The notes under the pieces: generated by a model
Databases searched by the model: none
Told to the model about the DNA's origin: nothing
Seen by the model: only the letters and a program-made list of their open reading frames with translations
Shown here: positions 25,213 through 33,287 of the stretch, piece by piece
Numbering within the stretch: the first letter of the stretch is position 1
Layout: every line of letters begins with the position of its first letter
Translations under genes and position numbers: made by a program
DNA from: Microbacterium sp. UFMG61
Lineage (GTDB): Bacteria > Actinomycetota > Actinomycetes > Actinomycetales > Microbacteriaceae
Direction: 5' to 3'
NCBI RefSeq assembly: GCF_015354505.1
Contig: NZ_JACAFP010000017.1
Coordinates: 1 to 37,805, forward strand
Length of the DNA stretch: 37,805 nt

Positions 25213-25218
25213 TACCCT
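25213..25218 (+). promoter_or_regulatory. -10 element for the sterol-carrier-like gene (leaderless)
   Basis: TACCCT, seven bases, ATG at 25226. No ribosome binding site. Confidence 0.6.
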
Positions 25219-25225
25219 GGGGCAC

Positions 25226-25597
25226 ATGCCCTCCCGCAAGATCGACATCGTCGACGGCCGCGCAGCGCTCGATGCCGTGCGTGCCGCCGAGGCCGCCGGC
25301 GAGAAGCCTGCGCGCACCGTGCTGGCGACGAGCGTGCGCTACCTGCTGCAGCTGCTCGATGAGAAGGCGCCCGGCAACAGTGTCGAGGTGCGAGTGCCGC
25401 CGTTCGGTGCGGTGCAGGTCGTCCAGGGGCCGCGGCACACACGCGGCACCCCGCCGAACGTCGTCGAGATGGACGCCACCACCTGGATAGCGGTCGCCAC
25501 GGGTGCGGAGCACTGGGCGGATGCCGCGGCCTCCGGTCGGGTCCAGGCCTCAGGCACGCGAGCAGACCTCGCCGACGTGCTGCCGCTGCGGCCCTGA
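25226..25597 (+). CDS. Sterol carrier family (SCP2-like) small protein
   Basis: A 123-residue soluble protein starting MPSRKIDIVDGRAALDAVRA, with a helical N-terminus, a strand region (NSVEVRVPPFGAVQVV) and WIAVATGAEHWADAAASGRV near the end. It resembles actinobacterial proteins annotated as sterol carrier family, with an SCP2-like lipid-binding fold; the assignment rests on pattern and on its usual place near purM/purF. A ligand cannot be named. Leaderless start; two genes upstream of purM. Confidence 0.7.
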   Translation: MPSRKIDIVDGRAALDAVRAAEAAGEKPARTVLATSVRYLLQLLDEKAPGNSVEVRVPPFGAVQVVQGPRHTRGTPPNVVEMDATTWIAVATGAEHWADAAASGRVQASGTRADLADVLPLRP

Positions 25598-25643
25598 CCG
25601 ACACCATCCCGAAGACCCGCGCCCGGCGCACAGACAACGGTGG

Positions 25644-25649
25644 GACAAT
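25644..25649 (+). promoter_or_regulatory. -10 element for the two-helix membrane protein (leaderless)
   Basis: GACAAT, six bases, ATG at 25656. Confidence 0.5.
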
Positions 25650-25655
25650 GGGAAC

Positions 25656-25970
25656 ATGTCCTCCCACGATTCCTCCGAGACGGTCGAGGCGACCGTACGA
25701 CGCGTGCCGAGATTCGGCGTGTTCATGGGCATCGGCGTCGTGCTCGGCGTCATCGCCGCGGGCATCCTCACGGCGATCGGCAGCTACGAGCCGTCGGAGG
25801 CCGTGAACGTCGTCTACCCTCCCGGCCAGGTGTTCGGATTCCTGCTGCTGTGGACGGTGCCGATCGGCGTCGCGCTCGCGAGCGTGGTCGCGCTGATCCT
25901 CGAGCGCACGGCTCGCCGCCACGATCACGTCGTGCGTGTCGAGCACGAGACGATCATCGAGAAGGACTGA
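25656..25970 (+). CDS. Small two-helix membrane protein, unknown function
   Basis: 104 residues with two predicted membrane helices (about 23-43, FGVFMGIGVVLGVIAAGIL; and about 61-85, VFGFLLLWTVPIGVALASVV) and charged ends; the C-terminal cytoplasmic tail is rich in His, Arg and Glu. I do not recognise a named family. It lies between the SCP2-like gene and the divergent unknown gene at 25986-26618, near purM. Confidence 0.8.
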   Translation: MSSHDSSETVEATVRRVPRFGVFMGIGVVLGVIAAGILTAIGSYEPSEAVNVVYPPGQVFGFLLLWTVPIGVALASVVALILERTARRHDHVVRVEHETIIEKD

Positions 25971-25985
25971 CCGAGTCGGGTCCGC

Positions 25986-26618
25986 TCACGCCAACTCGGC
26001 GATGATCGGCCGGATCGCCGCGTCGAACGACACCACGTCGCGCCGCAGGCCGTCCGTGACCGCGACGGTCAGCGCGCCGACCCACCAGATGCCGCGCTGC
26101 GAGAACGGCAGCACCTGCACGTTCAGCTCGAACGAGTGCGCCCGACGTCCGATGTCGCGCTCGAACTCGGCGATGGCGCTGGCATAAGCCCGGTACGCCT
26201 CGCCTCCGATTGTCCCGCTGCCCGAGCGGGTCGCGATCGAACTGCGGATCGACGACACATAGCGATCGTGGGCGACGCGGGCGAAGTGCAGCACAGATGC
26301 CGCGTGCGGCGCGATCGCCTCGGCCAGCTGCTCCGCTCCGGTCGCGGGCAGCGCGACGAGCGTGTCGAACCCGTCGATCAGCTCGAGCGGCACACCGGAC
26401 GGGTGTGCGCGCGGCTCGATCGTCATGTCCCAGTAATCGCGCCACTGCTTCTCAAGCTCGGGGGTGACCTCGATGGCGTCAGGTGCTCTGACGGGAAGAT
26501 CCCGCAGGCTCGGCAGATCCTGAGGGGCGCGGATGCCGAGGGTCTGGCGCAGTGCGAGCGCGACGAGCACCGGGACGCTCGCGTCTTCGCGGATCAACCA
26601 CTGCGGCTTGTCGGCCAT
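25986..26618 (-). CDS. Hypothetical protein, 210 residues
   Basis: A soluble protein without signal peptide or membrane segment, starting MADKPQWLIREDASVPVLVAL and containing a mixed alpha/beta core (WRDYWDMTIEP, then LNVQVLPFSQRGIWWVGALTVAV). I recognise no domain. The G/C third-base pattern is native. The start is supported by a -10 TACGAT six bases upstream. It is divergent from purM, with both starts within 65 bases, so the two promoters may be co-regulated. Confidence 0.8.
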   Translation of the reverse strand: MADKPQWLIREDASVPVLVALALRQTLGIRAPQDLPSLRDLPVRAPDAIEVTPELEKQWRDYWDMTIEPRAHPSGVPLELIDGFDTLVALPATGAEQLAEAIAPHAASVLHFARVAHDRYVSSIRSSIATRSGSGTIGGEAYRAYASAIAEFERDIGRRAHSFELNVQVLPFSQRGIWWVGALTVAVTDGLRRDVVSFDAAIRPIIAELA

Positions 26619-26624
26619 GGCCCC

Positions 26625-26630
26625 ATCGTA
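26625..26630 (-). promoter_or_regulatory. -10 element for the 210-residue hypothetical gene (leaderless)
   Basis: Minus-strand TACGAT, six bases, ATG. Confidence 0.6.
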
Positions 26631-26668
26631 GGAGATGGAGGGAGGGGAGAGGTGGCCTCCGTGGGCGG

Positions 26669-26674
26669 TAGGCT
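26669..26674 (+). promoter_or_regulatory. -10 element for purM (leaderless)
   Basis: TAGGCT, six bases, GTG at 26681. No Shine-Dalgarno lies between. Confidence 0.65.
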
Positions 26675-26680
26675 GGACGG

Positions 26681-27796
26681 GTGGCTGCCTCCCCCACCAA
26701 TCCCTATTCCGAAGCCGGCGTCGATACCGCTGCAGGCGATCTCGCCGTCGAGCTGATGAAGTCCTCCGTGCGCGCGACGCACGGCCCTGAAGTGCTGGGC
26801 GGTGTCGGCGGATTCGCCGGGCTGTTCGACGCGAGCGCACTGCGCGACTTCCGTCGCCCGCTGCTCGCGACCAGCACCGACGGAGTCGGCACGAAGGTCG
26901 CCATCGCGCAGGCCATCGACAAGCACGACACGATCGGCCAGGACCTGGTCGGCATGGTCGTCGACGACATCGTGGTGGTGGGCGCGAAGCCGCTCTTCAT
27001 GACCGACTACATCGCCTGCGGCAAGGTCTTCCCGCAGCGCATCGCCGACATCGTGCGCGGCATCGCCGAGGCGTGCTCCGCCACCGGCACCGCGCTGGTG
27101 GGCGGCGAGACCGCCGAGCACCCCGGTCTGCTCGGCCCGCGCGACTACGACGTGGCAGGAGCGGCGACGGGTGTCGTCGAGGCCGACGGCATCCTCGGAG
27201 CCGACCGCGTGCAGGACGGCGACGTCGTGATCGCCGTCGAGTCCAGCGGACTCCACTCGAACGGCTACTCGCTCGTGCGTCACATCGTCACGAACGCCGG
27301 CATCGGCTACGGCGACAACGCCGCCGACTTCGGCACCACCTGGGGCGAGGCTCTGCTCGAGCCGACGCGCCTCTACACGCTTCCGCTGCTGCGCCTGATC
27401 GAGCAGCTCGGCGGTGGAGTGCACTCGCTCAGCCACGTGACCGGCGGCGGCATCGCGGCCAACCTCGCCCGCGTGCTCCCGCAGGGGAGCTGGGCCGAGG
27501 TCGACCGCAGCACCTGGTCGCCGAGCCCGGTCTTCCGCGTGCTCAGCGACATCGCAGGCTCCACGCTGGAGTCGGCCGAGGGCACCTGGAACCTCGGCAT
27601 CGGATTCCTCGCGATCATCGCGGCTGACAAGAAGGATGCCGCGATCGCGGCCCTCGCAGCCGAGGGCATGCCCGCATGGCAGGTCGGAACCGTGGGCTTC
27701 GGCGCGCGTCCGGCAGGAGAGTTCGAACAGGGCGCCAAGGGCGTCGACGGTGGAGCAGTGCGCCTGGTCGGCGCCTACGCGGACGGAGCGAAGTAA
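26681..27796 (+). CDS. purM: AIR synthetase (phosphoribosylformylglycinamidine cyclo-ligase)
   Basis: 371 residues; closes FGAM to AIR using ATP, step five of purine synthesis. The signature STDGVGTKVAIA, followed by DDIVVVGAKPLFMTDYIACG and GGETAEHPG, is the PurM/PurL-type ATP-binding core. Length is normal for bacteria with a short N-terminal extension. The GTG start is placed by the -10 box. purF follows after six bases, forming a purM-purF operon. Confidence 0.97.
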   Translation: MAASPTNPYSEAGVDTAAGDLAVELMKSSVRATHGPEVLGGVGGFAGLFDASALRDFRRPLLATSTDGVGTKVAIAQAIDKHDTIGQDLVGMVVDDIVVVGAKPLFMTDYIACGKVFPQRIADIVRGIAEACSATGTALVGGETAEHPGLLGPRDYDVAGAATGVVEADGILGADRVQDGDVVIAVESSGLHSNGYSLVRHIVTNAGIGYGDNAADFGTTWGEALLEPTRLYTLPLLRLIEQLGGGVHSLSHVTGGGIAANLARVLPQGSWAEVDRSTWSPSPVFRVLSDIAGSTLESAEGTWNLGIGFLAIIAADKKDAAIAALAAEGMPAWQVGTVGFGARPAGEFEQGAKGVDGGAVRLVGAYADGAK

Positions 27797-27802
27797 GAGC
27801 CC

Positions 27803-29296
27803 ATGTGCGGCATCGTCGGAATGGTGGGCTCTGCCCCGGTCAATCAGGACATCTACGACGCACTCCTGCTGCTGCAGCACCGCGGCCAGGATGCGACGGG
27901 AATCGCCACAGCCGAGGCGAACGGCGTCATGCACAACGCCAAGGCGCAGGGCATGGTCCGCGAGGCGTTCCGCACCCGTGACATGCGCGGCCTGCTCGGC
28001 AACGTCGGCCTCGGTCACGTGCGCTACGCCACGAAGGGCACGGCCTCGAACGAGGAGGAGATGCAGCCGTTCTACGTGAACGCGCCGTACGGCATCATCC
28101 TCATCCACAACGGCAACCTGACGAACACGCGTGAGCTCACGGCTGACATGGCCCAGCGCGACCGCCGTCACCTGAACTCCTCGAGTGACACCGAGCTGCT
28201 GCTCAACGTGCTCGCCGGTGAGCTGCAGAACACGACCTCGACGGTCGACCTCGACGCCGAGCGCATCTTCGAGGCCGTCGAGCGCACCCACGAGCGCATC
28301 GAGGGCGCCTACGCCGTCATCGCAGTGATCGCCGGATACGGTCTGCTGGCCTTCCGCGACCCGTTCGGCATCCGCCCCCTGATCCTGGGTCGTCGCCCGT
28401 CGACCGTCGCCGGCCCTTCGACGGGCTCAGGAACCCAGCCTTCGAAGGACGAGTGGGTCGTGGCGAGCGAGTCTCTGGTGCTCGAGAACGCCGACTACGA
28501 GGTCGTGCGCGAGGTCGAGCCCGGCGAGGCGATCTTCATCACGAACGAGGGCGAGCTGCACAGCAGGCAGTGCGCCACCGAGGCCGTGCTCGCGCCGTGC
28601 GCGTTCGAGTACGTCTACCTCGCGCGTCCCGACTCGGTCATGAACGGCGTCTCGGTCTACGAGTCGCGCCTGCGCATGGGTGACAAGCTCGCCGACACCA
28701 TCGCGAAGCACGTGCCGATGGACAAGATCGACGTCGTCATGCCGATCCCGGACTCCGCGCGCCCCGCCGCGATGGAGGTCGCCCGCAAGCTCGGCATCGA
28801 GTACCGCGAGGGCTTCTACAAGAACCGCTACGTCGGCCGCACCTTCATCATGCCGGGCCAGGCCGTGCGCAAGAAGAGCGTGCGTCAGAAGCTCAACGCC
28901 ATGTCGACCGAGTTCCAGGGCAAGAACGTCCTGCTGATCGACGACTCGATCGTGCGCGGCACGACGTCGAAGCAGATCATCCAGATGGCCCGGGATGCCG
29001 GCGCGACGTCGGTGACGTTCGCCTCGGCCGCGCCGCCCGTACGGCATCCGCATGTCTACGGCATCAACATGCCGTCGCGTCACGAGCTCATCGCCCATGG
29101 CCGCACGATCCCCGAGATCGCCGCGGAGCTGGGCTGCGACCACCTGGTCTACCAGGAGGTCGAAGACCTCAAGGCCGCGATCACCGAAGGCTCGGTGCTC
29201 AGCGATCTCGACATGAGCTGCTTCGACGGTCGGTACGTCACCGGCACCGTCTCCGACGAGTACCTCGCGTGGGTGGAGGGGTCGCAGACCTCGTGA
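27803..29296 (+). CDS. purF: Amidophosphoribosyltransferase
   Basis: 497 residues; first committed enzyme of purine synthesis, making phosphoribosylamine from PRPP and glutamine. MCGIVG gives the catalytic cysteine after Met removal, with no long propeptide. The PRPP loop VLLIDDSIVRGTTS is at about 376-389. Four Cys residues fitting the Fe-S type (near RQCATEAVLAPCAFEY, DMSC and GCDH) suggest the iron-sulfur class, inferred. Residues about 200-216 (GPSTGSGTQPSKDE) are an extra loop that matches a palindromic repeat at the DNA level, between strands of the glutaminase domain (LGRR before, WVVASES after). The MFS gene overlaps by GTGA. Confidence 0.96.
   Translation: MCGIVGMVGSAPVNQDIYDALLLLQHRGQDATGIATAEANGVMHNAKAQGMVREAFRTRDMRGLLGNVGLGHVRYATKGTASNEEEMQPFYVNAPYGIILIHNGNLTNTRELTADMAQRDRRHLNSSSDTELLLNVLAGELQNTTSTVDLDAERIFEAVERTHERIEGAYAVIAVIAGYGLLAFRDPFGIRPLILGRRPSTVAGPSTGSGTQPSKDEWVVASESLVLENADYEVVREVEPGEAIFITNEGELHSRQCATEAVLAPCAFEYVYLARPDSVMNGVSVYESRLRMGDKLADTIAKHVPMDKIDVVMPIPDSARPAAMEVARKLGIEYREGFYKNRYVGRTFIMPGQAVRKKSVRQKLNAMSTEFQGKNVLLIDDSIVRGTTSKQIIQMARDAGATSVTFASAAPPVRHPHVYGINMPSRHELIAHGRTIPEIAAELGCDHLVYQEVEDLKAAITEGSVLSDLDMSCFDGRYVTGTVSDEYLAWVEGSQTS
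28412..28436 (+). repeat. Palindromic repeat inside purF (CCTTCGACGGGCTCAGG)
   Basis: A 25-base element nearly the same as that at 37114-37138 in the tipA-like gene. It is read in the same frame there, giving GPSTGSG in both proteins. CCTTCGAC..GGCTCAGG is itself an imperfect inverted repeat. Confidence 0.85.
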
Positions 29297-30594
29297 CCTC
29301 GAGTGCGCAGCCGCTCTGGCGCGGACGCGCGCTCGCGCTGATCGGCATCGTGCTGGTCGCGTTCTCGCTGCGATCCGCCGTGGCATCCCTGTCTCCGGTG
29401 ATCGACCATGTCGCCGCGGACTTCCCGGTCTCATCCGTCGTGATCGGCCTGATCGGCGCCGCGCCCCCGGTGTGCTTCGCCGTCTTCGGCCTGCTCACGC
29501 CGCTGTTCGAGCGTCGTTTCGGCCTCGAGCGGGTCGCGGTCGTCGCGATCGCCCTGATCGCCGCAGGGCTGCTGCTGCGCAGCCTGTCGGTCGACTCGAC
29601 CTCGCTTCTCGCGGCGACCGCGGTCGTCTTCGCGGGCGTGGGGTCGGGCAACGTGCTGCTGCCGCCGCTGGTGAAGAAGTACTTCCCCGATCGTCTCGGC
29701 CTCATGATGACCGTGTACTCGACCACGATGGCGGTGTCGACGTTCGTGCCGCCGCTGGTCGCGGTGCCGATCGCCGACACGGCCGGATGGCGCGTGTCGT
29801 TGGGGCTCTGGGGCGTGTTCGCCGCGCTCGCCCTCGTGCCGTGGGTCGCGATGCTGCTGACGAGCAGAGCGGATGCCGCGGCTGCGCCCGCCCTCGTGAA
29901 GCCGCGTTCCGAGCCGGTGGACGAGCCGTACGACGCCGCCTCGGTGGCGACCGGCCCGATCTCGACGACACCCGCGAACCCGAGGGTGTTCGGACGGCTC
30001 TGGCGTCTGCCGATGGCCTGGTCGATCGCACTCGTCTTCGGCGCTTCGTCGACCATGGCCTACGTGTCGTTCTCGTGGCTGCCCACGATCATGATCGACG
30101 TGGGCGGGGTGAGTCCCTCGAACGCCGGTCTGCTGCTCTCGCTGTTCGGGCTCATGGGGCTGCCGTGCTCGTTGCTCGTGCCGATCCTGATCGTGCGCTT
30201 CCAGGCGACGCGTCCCGTGTTCTTCATCGCCATCGCCGCCGGTCTCGCCGGTCTCGCCGGGTTCCTCTTCCTGCCCACTGTGGCGATGCCCGTGTGGGTG
30301 GTGCTGTTCGGCCTCGCGCCGGCACTGTTCCCTCTCGCGCTGGTGCTGCTCAGCATCCGTGCCCGAACGTCCGAGAGCGCCGTCGCGCTGAGCGGCTTCG
30401 TGCAGAGCATCGGCTACGCGGTCGCTGCGGCCTTCCCCCTGCTGATCGGCCTGATCCACGATCTGACGGACAGCTGGCAGATCCCGCTCTGGGTGCTCGT
30501 CGGCGTGCTCGTGGCCGTCATCCCCGCGGGGTGGATCGCCGGTCGCCGCCGCACGATCGAAGAGGACTGGGAGCGCCGGCACGGGCGCTGGTGA
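29293..30594 (+). CDS. MFS transporter, CynX/NimT family
   Basis: A 433-residue protein with about 12 membrane helices and a long central loop (about 195-235) rich in Ala, Pro and Glu. The start (RALALIGIVLVAFSLRSAVASLSPV) and the IGLIGAAPPVCFAVFGLLTPL segment match CynX/NimT-type permeases (cyanate, nitroimidazole efflux or related anions); the substrate is unknown. Its GTG overlaps the purF stop (GTGA), so it is translated with purM-purF, which could mean a purine-linked solute or simple read-through. The stop lies in the first copy of a 15-base tandem repeat. Confidence 0.9.
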   Translation: MTSSAQPLWRGRALALIGIVLVAFSLRSAVASLSPVIDHVAADFPVSSVVIGLIGAAPPVCFAVFGLLTPLFERRFGLERVAVVAIALIAAGLLLRSLSVDSTSLLAATAVVFAGVGSGNVLLPPLVKKYFPDRLGLMMTVYSTTMAVSTFVPPLVAVPIADTAGWRVSLGLWGVFAALALVPWVAMLLTSRADAAAAPALVKPRSEPVDEPYDAASVATGPISTTPANPRVFGRLWRLPMAWSIALVFGASSTMAYVSFSWLPTIMIDVGGVSPSNAGLLLSLFGLMGLPCSLLVPILIVRFQATRPVFFIAIAAGLAGLAGFLFLPTVAMPVWVVLFGLAPALFPLALVLLSIRARTSESAVALSGFVQSIGYAVAAAFPLLIGLIHDLTDSWQIPLWVLVGVLVAVIPAGWIAGRRRTIEEDWERRHGRW

Positions 30595-30629
30595 CCTGAG
30601 CGCTGGTGACCTGAGCGCTGGTGACCTGA
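30585..30629 (+). repeat. Tandem repeat, GCGCTGGTGACCTGA x3
   Basis: Three perfect 15-base copies. The first contains the last codons and TGA stop (30592-30594) of the MFS gene; the others follow in the gap before the convergent MOSC gene. Confidence 0.93.
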
Positions 30630-30647
30630 GCGCGCCGCTCTCGTCGG

Positions 30648-31487
30648 TCAGGCCCTCGCTGCCTCAGCCGTTGTCGCGATGACCTCGTCGCCGATGCGGA
30701 TGGTGCCTCCGAGCCAGGCATTCGATCCCTCCGGTGACTCACCGGGGAGCAGGAGTCGGCCGAGCGTCGGTTCGTCCTGTCCGAGTGCACCCGTGAGTGT
30801 GGTGAGCACCTTGGCGTCACGCACGCCCGTGTCGGGATTGGCATGCGTCGCGAGGCAGCGCACGATCGGCCCCGCCGCGTCGAAGGCGACCTGCCCGATC
30901 GTGACCGGCCCGCTCCACTCGAGTTCTGACCACGCCTCCGCGTCGTCGATCACGACATTCGACCGGAATCGACGGTCGTCGATGTCCAGGCCGAGCGCGT
31001 CGCCGAGAGCGGTCACGCTCGCCCGCGTGTGCACCGACACGTACCCTCGCGCGCGATCCTGGAACCTCGAGGTCGTGCCGTCGCCGACCACGACGAGCGG
31101 CAGCCGGCCCGGGCGTCGCAGTCGGCGGCCCTCGGGCGTGCCCAGCACGAAATCGGAGAGGGCATCCGCGAGTTCGACGCGACCGGTCCCATCGAGCCCT
31201 GCCTCGACGAGCAGCGTGCCGTCATGCTCGATCCGCACGGTGAGTGCACGATCGTCGTAGGTCGTCTTCAGTGCGGCGAGGGCGGGGAAGTCCTGCAGCG
31301 ACAAGCCCTTCGCTTTGGGCCAGTAATCGAGTCCGTCGCGATCCTCGGGTGTCACCGCGTCGGCGAAGCGCACGGCGAGCACCCGATCGCCGGCGATGCG
31401 GCCATCAGGCTGCACCGTGAGCGAGTCGACGGACTCCGGAGTGAGCCCCTTGATGGGATGACGATAGAGCGAGACGACGCGAGTCAT
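30648..31487 (-). CDS. MOSC domain protein (YcbX/MOSC N-terminal type)
   Basis: 279 residues. The N-terminal MTRVVSLYRHPIKGLTPESV with GRIAGDRVLAVRF is the MOSC N-terminal beta-barrel; the C-terminal MOSC domain has FRSNVVIDDAEAWSELEW and RCLATHANPDTG, including a conserved Cys that in related proteins (mARC, MOCOS) binds molybdenum cofactor. Molybdenum cofactor-dependent reduction or sulfur transfer is the family theme; the exact role is unknown. A possible -10 GAGACT six bases before the ATG suggests another leaderless gene. Confidence 0.9.
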   Translation of the reverse strand: MTRVVSLYRHPIKGLTPESVDSLTVQPDGRIAGDRVLAVRFADAVTPEDRDGLDYWPKAKGLSLQDFPALAALKTTYDDRALTVRIEHDGTLLVEAGLDGTGRVELADALSDFVLGTPEGRRLRRPGRLPLVVVGDGTTSRFQDRARGYVSVHTRASVTALGDALGLDIDDRRFRSNVVIDDAEAWSELEWSGPVTIGQVAFDAAGPIVRCLATHANPDTGVRDAKVLTTLTGALGQDEPTLGRLLLPGESPEGSNAWLGGTIRIGDEVIATTAEAARA

Positions 31488-31572
31488 ACGACGAGTCTCT
31501 CAGTCGCGTGCCTGACGTCCGCGCACGCGCGATCAGCATGACACGATGTTCCGGTATTTCGGATACGACGAA

Positions 31573-31597
31573 CTCCCCCGTGTGACGCACGGGGGAG
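31573..31597. terminator. Hairpin after DUF3073
   Basis: CTCCCCCGTG and CACGGGGGAG form a perfect ten-base stem with a five-base loop between the DUF3073 stop and the MOSC start on the same strand. Confidence 0.8.
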
Positions 31598-31620
31598 ACG
31601 ATGGTCGAACGAATCGGCGG

Positions 31621-31809
31621 TCAGGCCTTTTCTAGTTCGTCCTCGTCTTCGTCTGCATACTCGTCTGCCCACTTGTCGACGTAGGCGTCTTCAGAGTCAC
31701 TCGGGTGCCCGAGTTCGCGCTCCAGCGCGGAGTAGTTCACCGACGGACTGAATGACTTCAGTTCGCGGGCGATCTTGGTGTGCTTCGCCTTTTGACGGCC
31801 ACGGCCCAT
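31621..31809 (-). CDS. DUF3073 family small protein
   Basis: 62 residues, starting MGRGRQKAKHTKIARELKSF, with a basic N-terminal half and a strongly acidic C-terminus (EYADEDEDELEKA). DUF3073 is an actinobacterial family of unknown function, usually encoded near purM/purF as here. Full family length. The ATG follows GAGGGGG. The charge pattern suggests nucleic-acid or ribosome contact, which is only inference. Confidence 0.93.
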   Translation of the reverse strand: MGRGRQKAKHTKIARELKSFSPSVNYSALERELGHPSDSEDAYVDKWADEYADEDEDELEKA

Positions 31810-31958
31810 GCGCGAGACCCCCTCACGAGTTAAGCTGCGGGCAGCTGGTGGCCCGATGCATTCACGACACCGGCTCAGGGCCGGTAAGAGTAGCATTCAG
31901 AATAGCACGCGGGTAGACCCCCCTGGCTGATGCCAGGCCGGTGAAGGGAGCGATCTTC

Positions 31959-32501
31959 ATGACCGACAACACCTCCACGCCCTCTGACGAGGCGGCGCAG
32001 AACGCGACACTGCAGAAAGCGGTGATCGTCGGGATGCAGCCCGGTCAGTCCGCGCATGTGATCGACGAGGCGGCGCGGTTCGCGCGGCTGCTGCGCGTGC
32101 CCCTCGTGGTCGCGCACGTCGATGTCACCCGCTTCGTGACCTACGAGGACCCCGACGGATATGTGCACTCGGCGCCGATCGACATGAACCTCGATGCGGG
32201 AGCTGCCGAGTTCGAGACCGTGCAGGCCGAGGCTGTCGCCGCTCTCGACGGCACGGGCATCACCTGGACGGCCCGACAGCTGGTCGGAGACCCGGCGCTC
32301 GCGATCAAGCAGCTCGCGAACAAGCTCGATGCCCAACTGATCGTCGTCGGCACGCGCAGGCGGGGCATCGGCGAGTCGATCCGCGAGTTCTTCACGGGAT
32401 CGGTCGCCGCTCGGCTCGCGCACCGCCAGCACCGTTCCGTGCTCGTCGTGCCACTCCAGGAGCCGGTTCCCGACTCGCAGGCCGAGATCTGGACCGAATA
32501 G
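31959..32501 (+). CDS. Universal stress protein (UspA) family
   Basis: 180 residues, one Usp domain. The ATP-binding pattern G-2X-G-9X-G-S is present (GTRRRGIGESIREFFTGSVA), followed by RLAHRQHRSVLVVP as in ATP-binding members. The N-terminal 20 residues are a flexible acidic extension. The ATG follows AAGGGAG at about eight bases; an in-frame GTG at 31941 is the alternative. Role in stress survival is the family theme, no partner is visible. Confidence 0.92.
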   Translation: MTDNTSTPSDEAAQNATLQKAVIVGMQPGQSAHVIDEAARFARLLRVPLVVAHVDVTRFVTYEDPDGYVHSAPIDMNLDAGAAEFETVQAEAVAALDGTGITWTARQLVGDPALAIKQLANKLDAQLIVVGTRRRGIGESIREFFTGSVAARLAHRQHRSVLVVPLQEPVPDSQAEIWTE

Positions 32502-32598
32502 GTCTCGCGCGCCTCGACCGTTCGGATGGCTGATCGATGCCCGCCCGGCTGGTCACGCGACCGGGTGACGCAGCCCGGCGGGGAATCGTCAGCCGCCT

Positions 32599-32646
32599 GA
32601 ACGCCGAAGCCCCCTCGTCGCGTGGCGGGAGGGGGCTTCGGCGTTC
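32599..32646. terminator. Strong bidirectional terminator
   Basis: An 18-base perfect stem (GAACGCCGAAGCCCCCTC and its complement) with a 12-base loop, between the convergent universal stress gene and PadR gene. Confidence 0.93.
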
Positions 32647-32660
32647 CGACGAGGCGGGCT

Positions 32661-33287
32661 TCAACGCCCGAGTGACGCCAGAGCCGTGGTGATGCCACGG
32701 GCTGCGGCATCCAGTCCGTCCTCGAGGTCCGAGACGACGGATGCGGGCAGCGTGCCGCCCTTGGCCACATGCGTTCGCAGATCGGTGCGCACCCGCGCGC
32801 GGAACGCGTTGATCACGGCATCCGCTCGGTGCATCTCCTCGCGAGTGACGAGGCGTTCGTCGTCGCCGGCGCTGCGGGGCCGGGACTTGGATGCCGCGCG
32901 ATCGTCCTTCTCCGCGGTGGCGAGATCGGCGCGGAGGCTCTTCATCGCCTCCTTGACGCTCTGGCGCACCTCGTTGGCGATCAGGCGCACCGAGTCGGTG
33001 ATCCCTGCCTCGATGCCGGCGAGATCGCCCTCACGAGACGCGAGCTCGGCGCGTCCTGCGTCGGTGATCGCGTAGATCGTGGTGCGGCCGTCGACGCTCT
33101 TGGTGACCAGGCCCTCTTCTTCGAGCTTCGCGAGGCGAGGGTAGATGGTGCCGGCGCTCGGCGTGTAGGTGCCGCCGGTGCGATCGGTCAGCGCCTGGAT
33201 GATGCCGTACCCGTGCTGCGGCGACTCGGCGAGCAGCGAGAGCAGGTACAGGCGCAGGTCGCCGTGGGAGAAGACTGCGGGGCTCAT
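32661..33287 (-). CDS. PadR family transcriptional regulator
   Basis: 208 residues. The winged helix (LRLYLLSLLAESPQHGYGII, TYTPSAGTIYPRLAKLEEEG and the wing RTTIYAITDAG) is followed by an unusually long helical C-terminus (about residues 85-208) rich in Arg, Asp and Glu. I chose the ATG at 33287 because it overlaps the DUF4097 stop (ATGA); a GTG at 33296 is possible. With DUF4097 it makes a two-gene operon whose promoter carries two ACACGATATATCGTGT-type sites, the likely target of this protein. Confidence 0.92.
   Translation of the reverse strand: MSPAVFSHGDLRLYLLSLLAESPQHGYGIIQALTDRTGGTYTPSAGTIYPRLAKLEEEGLVTKSVDGRTTIYAITDAGRAELASREGDLAGIEAGITDSVRLIANEVRQSVKEAMKSLRADLATAEKDDRAASKSRPRSAGDDERLVTREEMHRADAVINAFRARVRTDLRTHVAKGGTLPASVVSDLEDGLDAAARGITTALASLGR

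Noticed and set aside
26594..28291. 565-codon minus-strand open frame over purM and purF
   Set aside because: Antisense shadow of purM-purF; its composition (many Arg, Val, His, Asp) is that of reverse-complemented GC-rich coding sequence.
30600..30660. Repeat-encoded peptide (TSAQV units) on the minus strand
   Set aside because: It is the translation of the 15-base tandem repeat in an antisense frame with no gene context.
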